Assembly (NCBI GenBank): GCA_963788975.1
Contig: CAWBIJ010000002.1
Location: 248,001 to 312,000 of the forward strand
Reading direction: 5' to 3'
Source: VRUE01 sp963788975
Lineage (GTDB): Bacteria; Actinomycetota; Thermoleophilia; Solirubrobacterales; 70-9
Length of the DNA: 64,000 nt
The notes under the pieces: generated by a model
Database searches by the model: none
What the model was told of the DNA's origin: nothing
What the model saw: only the letters and a program-made list of their open reading frames with translations
In this document: piece after piece, positions 39,058-45,702 of the stretch
Layout: each line of letters opens with the position of its first letter
Position numbering within the stretch: the stretch's first letter is position 1
Program-made: the position numbers and the translations under genes

Positions 39058-39702
39058 TCAGCTCCTCCTCAGCCCGGCGGCGATCACGGCCAAGAAGCGC
39101 GTCGGCTCCTCGCCATCGTTCTCGAAATGATGAGGCAGATCCGCGTCGAAGGTGACGCTGTCGCCTTCGGCAAGCTCGTGACGCGTCCCCTCGACGAAGA
39201 GAACCAGGTCGCCCGCGAGGATCACGGCGGTCTCGCGGCTGCCCGGCTCGTGCATCGGCGGGTCGTCAGGGCCGCTCGTCGTCGCACCCGGCTCCAGCGT
39301 GTGTACCGAGACGTCGGCGCGCTGTCCCGGAAGGGGCGGGGTCAGCTCCTCGAAGCGGTGGCCACCTCGCTCATAACGGCGTCGGCCGCCGGCCCGGCTG
39401 ACCGTCACGTGCTCACCCTCGTCGAGCCGCAGCAGCTGGGAGAGCATTAGCTCCAGCCCTGAGGCAATCTTCTCGGCGACCACCAGGGTCGGGCTGGTCC
39501 CCCCCCGCTCTACCTGCGAGAGCATCGGGGCGCTAACCCCGCTGCGCTCGGCCAAATCCCGCAGCGACAACCCCATCGCCTCGCGCAGGGCCTTGACGCG
39601 GGGGCCGACCGCAGCGGCGAGATCAGTGGACGTTGCATCCCTGGGTCGAGACGCGCGGATAGCAGTAGCGGAGCTGGTCGTCATCGGTTTGTACGTTATC
39701 AC
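39058..39702 (-). CDS. XRE-family transcriptional regulator with C-terminal cupin domain
   Basis: A helix-turn-helix of the XRE type (about residues 33-87, LREAMGLSLRDLAERSGVSAPMLSQVERGGTSP region) is followed by a cupin domain with PMHEPGSRETAVILAGDLVLFVEG and DLPHHFENDGEEP. Such regulators usually sense a small metabolite in the cupin barrel. It is 2 bp upstream of leuC, so it may control the leuCD-B genes or itself. The start is taken as the GTG at 39702 because a -10 box lies just upstream; an ATG six codons later is an alternative. Confidence 0.88.
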   Translation of the reverse strand: MITYKPMTTSSATAIRASRPRDATSTDLAAAVGPRVKALREAMGLSLRDLAERSGVSAPMLSQVERGGTSPTLVVAEKIASGLELMLSQLLRLDEGEHVTVSRAGGRRRYERGGHRFEELTPPLPGQRADVSVHTLEPGATTSGPDDPPMHEPGSRETAVILAGDLVLFVEGTRHELAEGDSVTFDADLPHHFENDGEEPTRFLAVIAAGLRRS

Positions 39703-39707
39703 GGACG

Positions 39708-39713
39708 ATTGTA
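39708..39713 (-). promoter_or_regulatory. -10 box for a possibly leaderless XRE-cupin/leuCD transcript
   Basis: TACAAT sits 5 bp before the GTG start of the regulator in an AT-rich patch unusual for this GC-rich region. With the usual spacing, transcription would begin at or next to the GTG, giving a leaderless mRNA, which is common in actinobacteria. No clear -35 was found. TTGTA occurs twice, about 17 bp apart, and may mark an operator. Confidence 0.4.
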
Positions 39714-39747
39714 TTTGCGCTGGGGTTATGGGAAGGCGGATTACGCC

Positions 39748-40683
39748 TTATGGCTGGGAAGAAGGGCTTGCAGCGAGCAAGGCTCTGAGGTCTGCCCCTA
39801 TGTCCTCGGGCATCTCATGCAACTGGGCCCAGGTGACGCGCATGACGCGATATCCGGCGACTGCCAGGCGGCGATCGCGTTCGCGGTCGCCCTCAAAAGC
39901 AGCACGGGTGCCGTGTGTCGCGTAGCCATCGAGCTCGACGATGACTTTCTGGGCAGACCAGAGGCAGTCGGCCCGATAGCGGCGGATCTTCAGATCGATC
40001 CAAGCGTTGAGGCGAGGCCGCGGAAGCTCGCTGCGATCGAGGAAAGCGACGAAGCGAGCCTCGAGCTCCTCGCGGGTCATGCCGGCCGGGATGTCGCGCT
40101 GCCGTCGCAGGCACTCACGGATGGCGCGGGAACCGTGACGGCGTGGATAGCGAGCAAGGAGGTCATCAAGCGAAAGGGCGTCGTGGAGGCGCAGCCGTTC
40201 GGACTGCCGCAGCGCATGCTCGACCTGGCCGATCGGGACGACAGCGGCCAGGTCGAAGACCGTCCGGGGAACCGTTGTCACCGGAATGTCGCTACAGGTC
40301 GTCACCTCATCCTCGGGCAGGACAGCGAAATGCCGGTGTATGTCTCCCTGCGAACGACTCTTGGAGCGGGTCGTGACCTCGATTGCGCGACTCGAGTGAC
40401 CACGAATGCCCCAGAGCGCCGCCGCCGATCGGTGGCTCAGGACATCTTCAGACCCACAGGCCAACACCGCCGCCATCCACCTCCCTTCCCGCGACATGAC
40501 TCGGTGGCCAACGGCATAGACACCGGGATGCAGGCGATGGAGACGCCCGCTCCGGAGACGTCGGGCGATAGCGCTCCGGTCCATCAGCTTCAGCAGCTGC
40601 GAGCGAGCAACCACCCCATGTTGTCGGTTCGCGATCGCGGCGATAAACGAATCGACTTCACGCGTCTGCAAAAGGCGTCGCAT
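39748..40683 (-). CDS. AbiEi-like antitoxin domain / DUF559 endonuclease-fold protein, orphan
   Basis: The 311-residue protein starts with an AbiEi-type winged-helix segment (residues about 12-75, HGVVARSQLLKLMDRSAIARRL and HRLHPGVYAVGH). It ends with a DUF559/Vsr-like PD-(D/E)XK fold: RRYRADCLWSAQKVIVELDGYATHG with Asp and Glu-X-Asp, then RDRRLAVAGYRVMRVTW. This domain pair is common and multicopy in actinobacteria. No AbiEii nucleotidyltransferase toxin gene is adjacent, so a toxin-antitoxin role is not supported. The ATG and first codons overlap a palindromic repeat. It separates leuA from the regulator and leuC. Confidence 0.8.
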   Translation of the reverse strand: MRRLLQTREVDSFIAAIANRQHGVVARSQLLKLMDRSAIARRLRSGRLHRLHPGVYAVGHRVMSREGRWMAAVLACGSEDVLSHRSAAALWGIRGHSSRAIEVTTRSKSRSQGDIHRHFAVLPEDEVTTCSDIPVTTVPRTVFDLAAVVPIGQVEHALRQSERLRLHDALSLDDLLARYPRRHGSRAIRECLRRQRDIPAGMTREELEARFVAFLDRSELPRPRLNAWIDLKIRRYRADCLWSAQKVIVELDGYATHGTRAAFEGDRERDRRLAVAGYRVMRVTWAQLHEMPEDIGADLRALLAASPSSQP

Positions 40684-40707
40684 AGCGAGCCTAATTGCAG
40701 ACGCGTG
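40659..40707. repeat. palindromic repeat, family 2 copy (leuA side)
   Basis: A 12-bp perfect inverted repeat (CACGCGTCTGCA at 40659-40670 and TGCAGACGCGTG at 40696-40707) flanks a 25-nt loop. The whole 49-nt unit aligns without gaps to 54077-54125, with about 34 of 49 positions identical and one compensatory pair in the stem. It covers the first codons of the AbiEi/DUF559 gene. Confidence 0.6.
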
Positions 40708-40712
40708 CGAAA

Positions 40713-40735
40713 TTCGCCCCTTTGTGGGGCGCGAA
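40713..40735 (-). terminator. possible leuA terminator hairpin
   Basis: Eight bases after the leuA stop on the minus strand, TTCGCGCCCC and GGGGCGAA form an imperfect GC stem around a 5-nt loop. The tail is AATTTCG rather than a T-run, so termination would be weak or Rho-assisted. Confidence 0.35.
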
Positions 40736-40743
40736 AGTCGAGG

Positions 40744-42330
40744 CTAGGGGCCGGGGGTGCGTTCGGTGACGGCCTCGGCGGTTGCCGCCTCGGCCTCGCG
40801 GATCGCGGCGCCCTCCAGGGCGTTGGAGAGCGCACGGACGTAGGCGCGGGCCGAAGCCTCGAGGATGTCGGTGGCTACGCCCTGGCCGGTGGCGAGGCGG
40901 TCGGCGACGCGCAGCATCACCGTCACCTGGCCGAGCGCGTCCTCCCCCCCGGTCACAGCCTCGACCGTGTACTGGCGCAGATCGCACTCGGTCTCGGTCG
41001 CCTGCTGGATCGCGTGGAAGATCGCGTCCACCGGACCGTCGCCGCTCGCCTCGCCCACCGCCTCCTCGCCGGAGGGCATCTTCACCGCAACCCTAGCCAG
41101 CGGCTCACGCCGCGAGCCCGCCTCGACCTCGAACCAGGCCAGCTCGTGGGCGTCGGCCTTCTCGCGCATCTCATCGGAGACGATCGCCTCCAGGTCGAGC
41201 GCGGTGACCTGCTTCTTGCGGTCGGCGACCTCCTTGAAGCGTTTGAACGCGGCGTTCAGCGCGTTGCCCTCGACCTTGAAGCCGAGCTGCTCCAGCGCGT
41301 CGCGGAGGGCGTGGCGGCCGGAATGCTTGCCGAGCACGATCGAGTTCGACTCGAGGCCGACTTCGGTTGCGTCCATGATCTCGTAGGTGGTGCGCTCCTT
41401 CAACACCCCGTCCTGGTGAATGCCCGACTCGTGGGCGAAGGCGTTGCGGCCAACCACCGCCTTGTTGGGCTGCACCTGGTAGCCGGTCAGGCGCGAGACC
41501 ATGCGGCTGGTGCGCGCCAGCTCACGGGTGTTGACCCCGGTACTGAGAGCGTGTGTGTCCTCGCGGGTACGGATCAGCATCACGATCTCCTCCAGCGAGC
41601 AGTTGCCGGCGCGCTCGCCAATCCCGTTGACCGCGCACTCGACCTGACGGGCACCGGCCAGCAGACCGGCGTAGGAGTTGGCGACAGCCAGCCCCAGGTC
41701 GTCGTGGCAGTGGACCGAGAGCTCGACCTCACGCAGGCCGGGCGCCAACTCGTATAGCCGCCGGAAGTACTCGGCGTACTCCTCCGGCGTGGTGTAGCCG
41801 ACCGTGTCGGGGATGTTGACCACGTTTGCACCCTCTTCGACCGCGATCGCGCAGACTTCCGCGGTGAACTCGACGTCGGCGCGGGTCGCATCCATCGGAG
41901 AGAACTCGACGTCCTCGCAGTAGGACTTGGCCAGCGCGACTGCGGCGCGAGCCTGGCCCTTGACGTCCTCGCGGTCCGTCTGCAGCTGGTGCTCGATGTG
42001 GATGTCCGAGGTGGAGATGAAGGTGTGGATGCGCGGCCGCTGCGAGTCCTTGATCGCTCCCCAGGCCGCGTCGATGTCGGCCTTGTGGGTGCGGGCCAGG
42101 CCGCAGATGGCCGGCCCCTCGACGTTGCGGGCGATCGCCTCGACCGCCTCGAAGTCTCCGGGCGAGGTGATCGGAAAGCCGGCCTCGATCACGTCCACCC
42201 CCAGACGGGCGAGCTGCTGGGCGATCTCCACCTTCTCGGCGGTGTTTAGTGAGATGCCGGGTGACTGCTCGCCGTCGCGGAGCGTCGTGTCGAATATGTG
42301 GACGCGATTTGCGTCGTCTGCGGATGCCAC
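40744..42330 (-). CDS. leuA: 2-isopropylmalate synthase
   Basis: LeuA condenses 2-ketoisovalerate and acetyl-CoA, the first leucine-specific step. The 528-residue protein has HIFDTTLRDGEQSPGISL, the metal-binding HCHDDLGLAVANSYAG, NGIGERAGNCSLEEIVM, the linker NAFAHESGIHQDGVLK and a C-terminal regulatory dimer domain expected to bind leucine. It is the bacterial long form typical of E. coli-like LeuA, not the IPMS2 type common in streptomycetes. The GTG at 42330 follows a strong purine-rich Shine-Dalgarno sequence that can pair with the leader peptide Leu codons upstream. Confidence 0.95.
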   Translation of the reverse strand: MASADDANRVHIFDTTLRDGEQSPGISLNTAEKVEIAQQLARLGVDVIEAGFPITSPGDFEAVEAIARNVEGPAICGLARTHKADIDAAWGAIKDSQRPRIHTFISTSDIHIEHQLQTDREDVKGQARAAVALAKSYCEDVEFSPMDATRADVEFTAEVCAIAVEEGANVVNIPDTVGYTTPEEYAEYFRRLYELAPGLREVELSVHCHDDLGLAVANSYAGLLAGARQVECAVNGIGERAGNCSLEEIVMLIRTREDTHALSTGVNTRELARTSRMVSRLTGYQVQPNKAVVGRNAFAHESGIHQDGVLKERTTYEIMDATEVGLESNSIVLGKHSGRHALRDALEQLGFKVEGNALNAAFKRFKEVADRKKQVTALDLEAIVSDEMREKADAHELAWFEVEAGSRREPLARVAVKMPSGEEAVGEASGDGPVDAIFHAIQQATETECDLRQYTVEAVTGGEDALGQVTVMLRVADRLATGQGVATDILEASARAYVRALSNALEGAAIREAEAATAEAVTERTPGP

Positions 42331-42396
42331 CGTTCCTCCTCCTTCTCTACTCCGTTCGAATGACCTTGTGTCTCGCGGCTCTCGCGCCGCCCAGCG
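42331..42396 (-). promoter_or_regulatory. leuA Shine-Dalgarno region complementary to leader Leu codons
   Basis: The segment GAGAAGGAGGAG (42347-42336) is the leuA ribosome-binding region. It pairs over 12 bp (11 Watson-Crick, one G-U) with CTTCTCCTTCTC (42429-42418), which encodes four consecutive Leu residues of the leader. A small stem GCGGC/GCCGC lies between. No T-run is present, so control at translation initiation is more likely than a classic intrinsic-terminator attenuator. Confidence 0.6.
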
Positions 42397-42456
42397 CTAT
42401 TCCCCCCGAGGGGGGAGGAGAAGGAGAAGCGCAAGGCTGTCGAGCCGGTGCGTCAT
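42397..42456 (-). CDS. leucine-rich leader peptide of leuA
   Basis: A 19-residue frame, MTHRLDSLALLLLLPPRGE, ends 66 nt before leuA. Seven of its residues are Leu, five in a row at positions 10-14. This composition and place are those of an amino-acid-sensing leader, as known for leuA in several bacteria including actinobacteria. The Leu codons are CTT and CTC rather than the CTG that dominates nearby genes, which keeps the run pyrimidine-rich and able to pair with the leuA ribosome-binding site. No strong Shine-Dalgarno precedes it; a short or leaderless transcript is possible. Confidence 0.75.
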   Translation of the reverse strand: MTHRLDSLALLLLLPPRGE

Positions 42457-42532
42457 TCGCCACCGGAGCTTAGCGTAGGGTGCGCCCATCTCAAAGCAGA
42501 ACGAACAGACCAGCTGGCTCGCTCTGTTCGCG

Positions 42533-43888
42533 ATGGGACTCGCGGTCGTCGTCATCGCCAATGACTTCTCGGCGATCAACGTTGCCCTGCCGACGATGGA
42601 GGGTGATTTCGACACCAACATCAACACGATCCAATGGGTGGTCAATGCCTACGCCCTCACCTTCGGGGTAATGATCGTCACCGGCGGACGATTGGCCGAC
42701 ATGTTCGGTCGCCGTAACGCCTTCTTTCTCGGCACCGCGATCTTCGCCGCGATGTCGGCACTGGGCGGTGCCGCGCAGACTGAGAGCTGGCTGATCGCCT
42801 CACGGGTGCTGATGGGGATCGGGGGAGCGCTGATGTGGCCGGCGATCCTCGGCATGACCTACGAGCTCTTGCCTCAAGAGAAGGCCGGCCTCGCCGGCGG
42901 AATCATCATCGGCGCAGCCGGTCTCGGCAACGCGATCGGCCCCCTGATAGGCGGCGTTCTCACCGACGCTCTCAGTTGGCGCTGGATCTTCTTCCTCAAC
43001 GTGCCGATCTCGATCTTCGCGGTCCTCGTCACCTACTACCTGGTCAAAGTCAAAGAGCCCGAGCCCGGGGAGCGGCGGATCGACTACGCCGGGATCGCGA
43101 CGCTCTCGGTCGGCCTCGTCTCCCTGCTCGTCGCGCTCGACCAGGTCGACCAGTGGGGCTTCGGCGACCCGCGCGTGATCGGCCTGCTGACCCTCGCCGC
43201 CGTCCTGATCGTCGCCTTCGTGCCGATCGAGCGCCGGGCCGGGATGGGTGCCCTCGTCCCGCGGGCGGTGATGCGAAACGAGAGCTTCACGGCCTCGTGC
43301 ATCGCGATCCTCTTCATGTCGGCGACCTTCTTCGCTGCCCTGCTCTACCTGCCTCAGTTCATGCAGAAGCAGCTCGGCTACTCGCCCCTGGAGGCAGGGG
43401 TCGGCATCCTCCCCTTCCTCGCCACCTTCGCCCTCGTCTCCTTCGTTGCTGGTCCGCTCTACAACCGGCTCGGGGCGAAGCCCCTGGCGGCGTTCGGAGC
43501 GGGCTGCATCACCGTCGCTCCGTTTCTCATCTCGCAGGTGGACCCCAGCTCCGGCTACGACTCTCTGATCGTCGGCATGGTCGTGCTCGGATTCGGGATC
43601 GGCGCCTTCTACCCCACGGCGACGACCGCCGGGGTGACCTCGGTCGACGAGTCGCAGACCAGCCTCGCCGGTGGCATCGTCTACATGTTCCAGATCGCCG
43701 GCGGATCGATCGGCCTCGGCCTGACGACCGCCGTCTTCTCGGCAAACATCCCGCCCTTCGCCGACGGTATTCAGGTCGCCTTCCGGCTCGATGCCGCGCT
43801 CTCGCTGGTCGGCTTCCTGGTCGCCCTGCTCTTCGTCGGTGGTCGGTTGCTGGGCCGACGGCGCGCCGCCACCGAGCCTGCCGGATAA
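42533..43888 (+). CDS. MFS drug transporter, DHA2 (14-TM) family
   Basis: The 451-residue membrane protein has about 13-14 hydrophobic spans, the motif A loop GGRLADMFGRRNAFFLG after the second span, and the antiporter motif C region GNAIGPLIGGVLTD. These fit EmrB/QacA-type proton-driven exporters. The ATG at 42533 lies inside the first membrane span. Upstream in frame the codons read ISKQNEQTSWLALFA with ATC at 42488, a more natural N-terminus, so the true start may be that ATC or the gene may have lost its ATG. It diverges from the leuA leader and its 3' end overlaps the RTX gene frame. Confidence 0.87.
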   Translation: MGLAVVVIANDFSAINVALPTMEGDFDTNINTIQWVVNAYALTFGVMIVTGGRLADMFGRRNAFFLGTAIFAAMSALGGAAQTESWLIASRVLMGIGGALMWPAILGMTYELLPQEKAGLAGGIIIGAAGLGNAIGPLIGGVLTDALSWRWIFFLNVPISIFAVLVTYYLVKVKEPEPGERRIDYAGIATLSVGLVSLLVALDQVDQWGFGDPRVIGLLTLAAVLIVAFVPIERRAGMGALVPRAVMRNESFTASCIAILFMSATFFAALLYLPQFMQKQLGYSPLEAGVGILPFLATFALVSFVAGPLYNRLGAKPLAAFGAGCITVAPFLISQVDPSSGYDSLIVGMVVLGFGIGAFYPTATTAGVTSVDESQTSLAGGIVYMFQIAGGSIGLGLTTAVFSANIPPFADGIQVAFRLDAALSLVGFLVALLFVGGRLLGRRRAATEPAG

Positions 43889-44511
43889 CGGGACGCGCTA
43901 CGGCGCAAGCGGCGAACGTGGTCATCGCCGCTGCCGGTGTGGACGACGTCCTTGCCGGTGGGCCCGGTGAGGATGACGTCGTCGCCGGAGCCGCCCGAGT
44001 GAAGGTCATCGCCAGGACCGCCCCCGACGTAGTCGTCACCGCTGCCGCCGAACAGGTCATCGTCCCCCGTCCAGCCGACGAGCAGGTCATCGCCGAAGCC
44101 ACCGACGAGGCGATCGTTGCCGGCCCCCCCAAGGAGCTTGTCGGGGCCGGAGCCGCCGGTCAGCATGTCGTTGCCCCCGCCGCCGCGCATCGTGACCGGG
44201 ATCATCACGGCCTTGGCAACCGTGACCTGATCGTCACCGCCGTCTGCGTTGACTTCGAAGCCAGCGATCGACGGGGCCTCGCAGAGCAGCTCGTTGGGGT
44301 TCCCTTCGGGATTGGAGCAGACGGTGCCTCCGACTTCGAGCGGGACGACGGAGTCGATCACGTAGGTGCGGCCGTCCGGCGTCAGCCAGATCTTGATCAC
44401 GTTCGAGGCGGAGCCGCCGGCGAGCAGCACGTTGAACCGCTCTTCGGCATGCGCAGCGGACGGCACCAGTGCCGCCAGCACCGCAAGCGTGATCGTGAGT
44501 GTCTTCCTCAT
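43771..44511 (-). CDS. secreted RTX-type calcium-binding repeat protein, 3' end abnormal
   Basis: A signal peptide (residues 1-22, MRKTLTITLAVLAALVPSAAHA) precedes about 85 residues of unassigned sequence with one Cys pair. Eight or nine nonapeptide repeats of the form GGxGxDxLx follow (about residues 108-195), which bind calcium in a beta-roll. The last 47 residues are basic and lie antisense to the transporter gene over 118 bp. A one-base shift near 43910 would stop translation at 43898, just before the transporter stop, so the present C-terminus is probably a frameshift product. The function of the intact protein is unknown. Confidence 0.7.
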   Translation of the reverse strand: MRKTLTITLAVLAALVPSAAHAEERFNVLLAGGSASNVIKIWLTPDGRTYVIDSVVPLEVGGTVCSNPEGNPNELLCEAPSIAGFEVNADGGDDQVTVAKAVMIPVTMRGGGGNDMLTGGSGPDKLLGGAGNDRLVGGFGDDLLVGWTGDDDLFGGSGDDYVGGGPGDDLHSGGSGDDVILTGPTGKDVVHTGSGDDHVRRLRRSASRYPAGSVAARRRPSNRPPTKSRATRKPTSESAASSRKAT

Positions 44512-44549
44512 CGCCGGTCAGTCCCCGCTGCGCCCCGAGTCGAAGCGTC

Positions 44550-45575
44550 CTAACTTGGAAACAGCACGACCTTGCCGACGTTGCGGCGTTCGGCGATGAA
44601 CCGATGCGCCTCGCCCGCCTGCTCGAAGGAAAAGGTCTCGGCGACGACGGGGTCGAGGCGCCCCGCCTCGAGCTCGGCCGTCAGCGGTTCGACCACGCGG
44701 TCGAGGCTGCCCTCCTTTTCCCACCACTTGAGCATGTTGAGGCCGAAGACCCCCTTGTTCTCGTTCATCACCAGCAGGCTCTTCCACCAGGGCATCGTCG
44801 CGGTCGGCATCGCCGCCAGGCTCTTCAGCGTCAGCGGGATGCTGCGCTTGCCCCCCTTCGAGTTCTCCGAGAGTCCGTACATGACCAGCCGCCCGCCCGC
44901 CCGCAGCAGGCGGTAGTCCTTGCGGAACGAGGTCGGGCCGAGGGCGTCGATGACGAGGTCGACTCCCTCACCGTCGGTGATTCGCATCACCTCGGCCTCG
45001 AAGTCCTGGTTGCGGTAGTCGATCGCGTGGGCGACGCCCTGCGCCCGGATCGCGTCGTGCTTGGAAGCCGATGCGGTACCGAAGATCTCCGCCCCCTCGT
45101 TGCGAGCGATCTGCGTGGCGGAAATCCCGACCCCGCCGCCGGCAGCGTGGATCAGGACGCGGTCGCCTTTGCGCAGGCTGCCCATGATGATCAGAGCTGC
45201 ATAGGCGGTGCCGTAGTTGACCGGGAAGGCCGCTCCCTGCTCGAAGCTCAGTTTCTCCGACAGCGGCAACGCCTGTTCGGCGGGGACGGTGACGAGCTCA
45301 GCCTGACCGCCAAAGCGGGTGCCGGCGACGACACGGTCGCCGATCTTGTGCTCGGTCACTCCCTCCCCAAGGGACTCGATCTCACCCGCCACCTCGTAGC
45401 CGAGCACGCAGGGCGTCTTCGGCGCGTCGGGGTAGAGGCCAACGCGGGCCATCGTGTCGGCAAAGTTGATCCCGGCCGCCTTGACCGCGATCCGCACCTC
45501 GCCCGGGCCCACTGGAGGGTCGGGCATCTCCCGTACCTGCAGCACGTCATAACCGCCCGTCCCTGTCAACACCAC
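44550..45575 (-). CDS. quinone oxidoreductase-like zinc-independent MDR protein
   Basis: This medium-chain reductase resembles NADPH:quinone oxidoreductase. It has GINFADTMARVGLYPDAP, CVLGYEVAGEI, the nucleotide-binding HAAGGGVGISATQIA and DLVIDALGPTSF; the structural and catalytic zinc Cys residues are absent. The only usual in-frame start is the GTG at 45575, giving 341 residues. Family members commonly begin MKAVVLTG, and here the codons before are ATA AAG GCG, so an ATA start at 45584 is conceivable. The substrate is unknown. Repeat copy B lies just upstream. Confidence 0.85.
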   Translation of the reverse strand: MVLTGTGGYDVLQVREMPDPPVGPGEVRIAVKAAGINFADTMARVGLYPDAPKTPCVLGYEVAGEIESLGEGVTEHKIGDRVVAGTRFGGQAELVTVPAEQALPLSEKLSFEQGAAFPVNYGTAYAALIIMGSLRKGDRVLIHAAGGGVGISATQIARNEGAEIFGTASASKHDAIRAQGVAHAIDYRNQDFEAEVMRITDGEGVDLVIDALGPTSFRKDYRLLRAGGRLVMYGLSENSKGGKRSIPLTLKSLAAMPTATMPWWKSLLVMNENKGVFGLNMLKWWEKEGSLDRVVEPLTAELEAGRLDPVVAETFSFEQAGEAHRFIAERRNVGKVVLFPS

Positions 45576-45601
45576 CGCCTTTATTGCGCAAAGACTATGC
45601 G

Positions 45602-45702
45602 CTAAGGCTGTCTGGCCAAGCAGAGCAAGGACGCAGGGAGCGTGGCGTGCTCCGCACGCGAGCGACCGAGGACGCAGCTATGCGCCGGCCAGACAGCCTT
45701 AG
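45602..45702 (+). repeat. structured intergenic repeat, family 1 copy B
   Basis: Perfect 16-bp arms CTAAGGCTGTCTGGCC (45602-45617) and GGCCAGACAGCCTTAG (45687-45702) enclose a central hairpin GCGTGC/GCACGC and the conserved blocks GCAAGGACGCAGGG and GAGGACGCAG. The blocks match copy A at 13965-14061 in order and spacing. The serA stop codon falls inside the right arm. The element may act as a terminator for serA or as an RNA in its own right. Confidence 0.6.

Noticed and set aside
39748..40683. Type IV toxin-antitoxin system
   Set aside because: Only an AbiEi-like N-terminal domain is present, and no AbiEii nucleotidyltransferase lies on either side.
39709..41757. 682-codon plus-strand open frame over the AbiEi/DUF559 gene and leuA
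   Set aside because: It is antisense to two recognisable minus-strand proteins and shows no domain of its own.
42246..42434. 62-codon frame MRFSFSSPLGGN... upstream of and into leuA as an alternative leader
   Set aside because: It starts at TTG, is not enriched in Leu and runs out of frame through leuA; the 19-residue Leu-rich frame fits far better.
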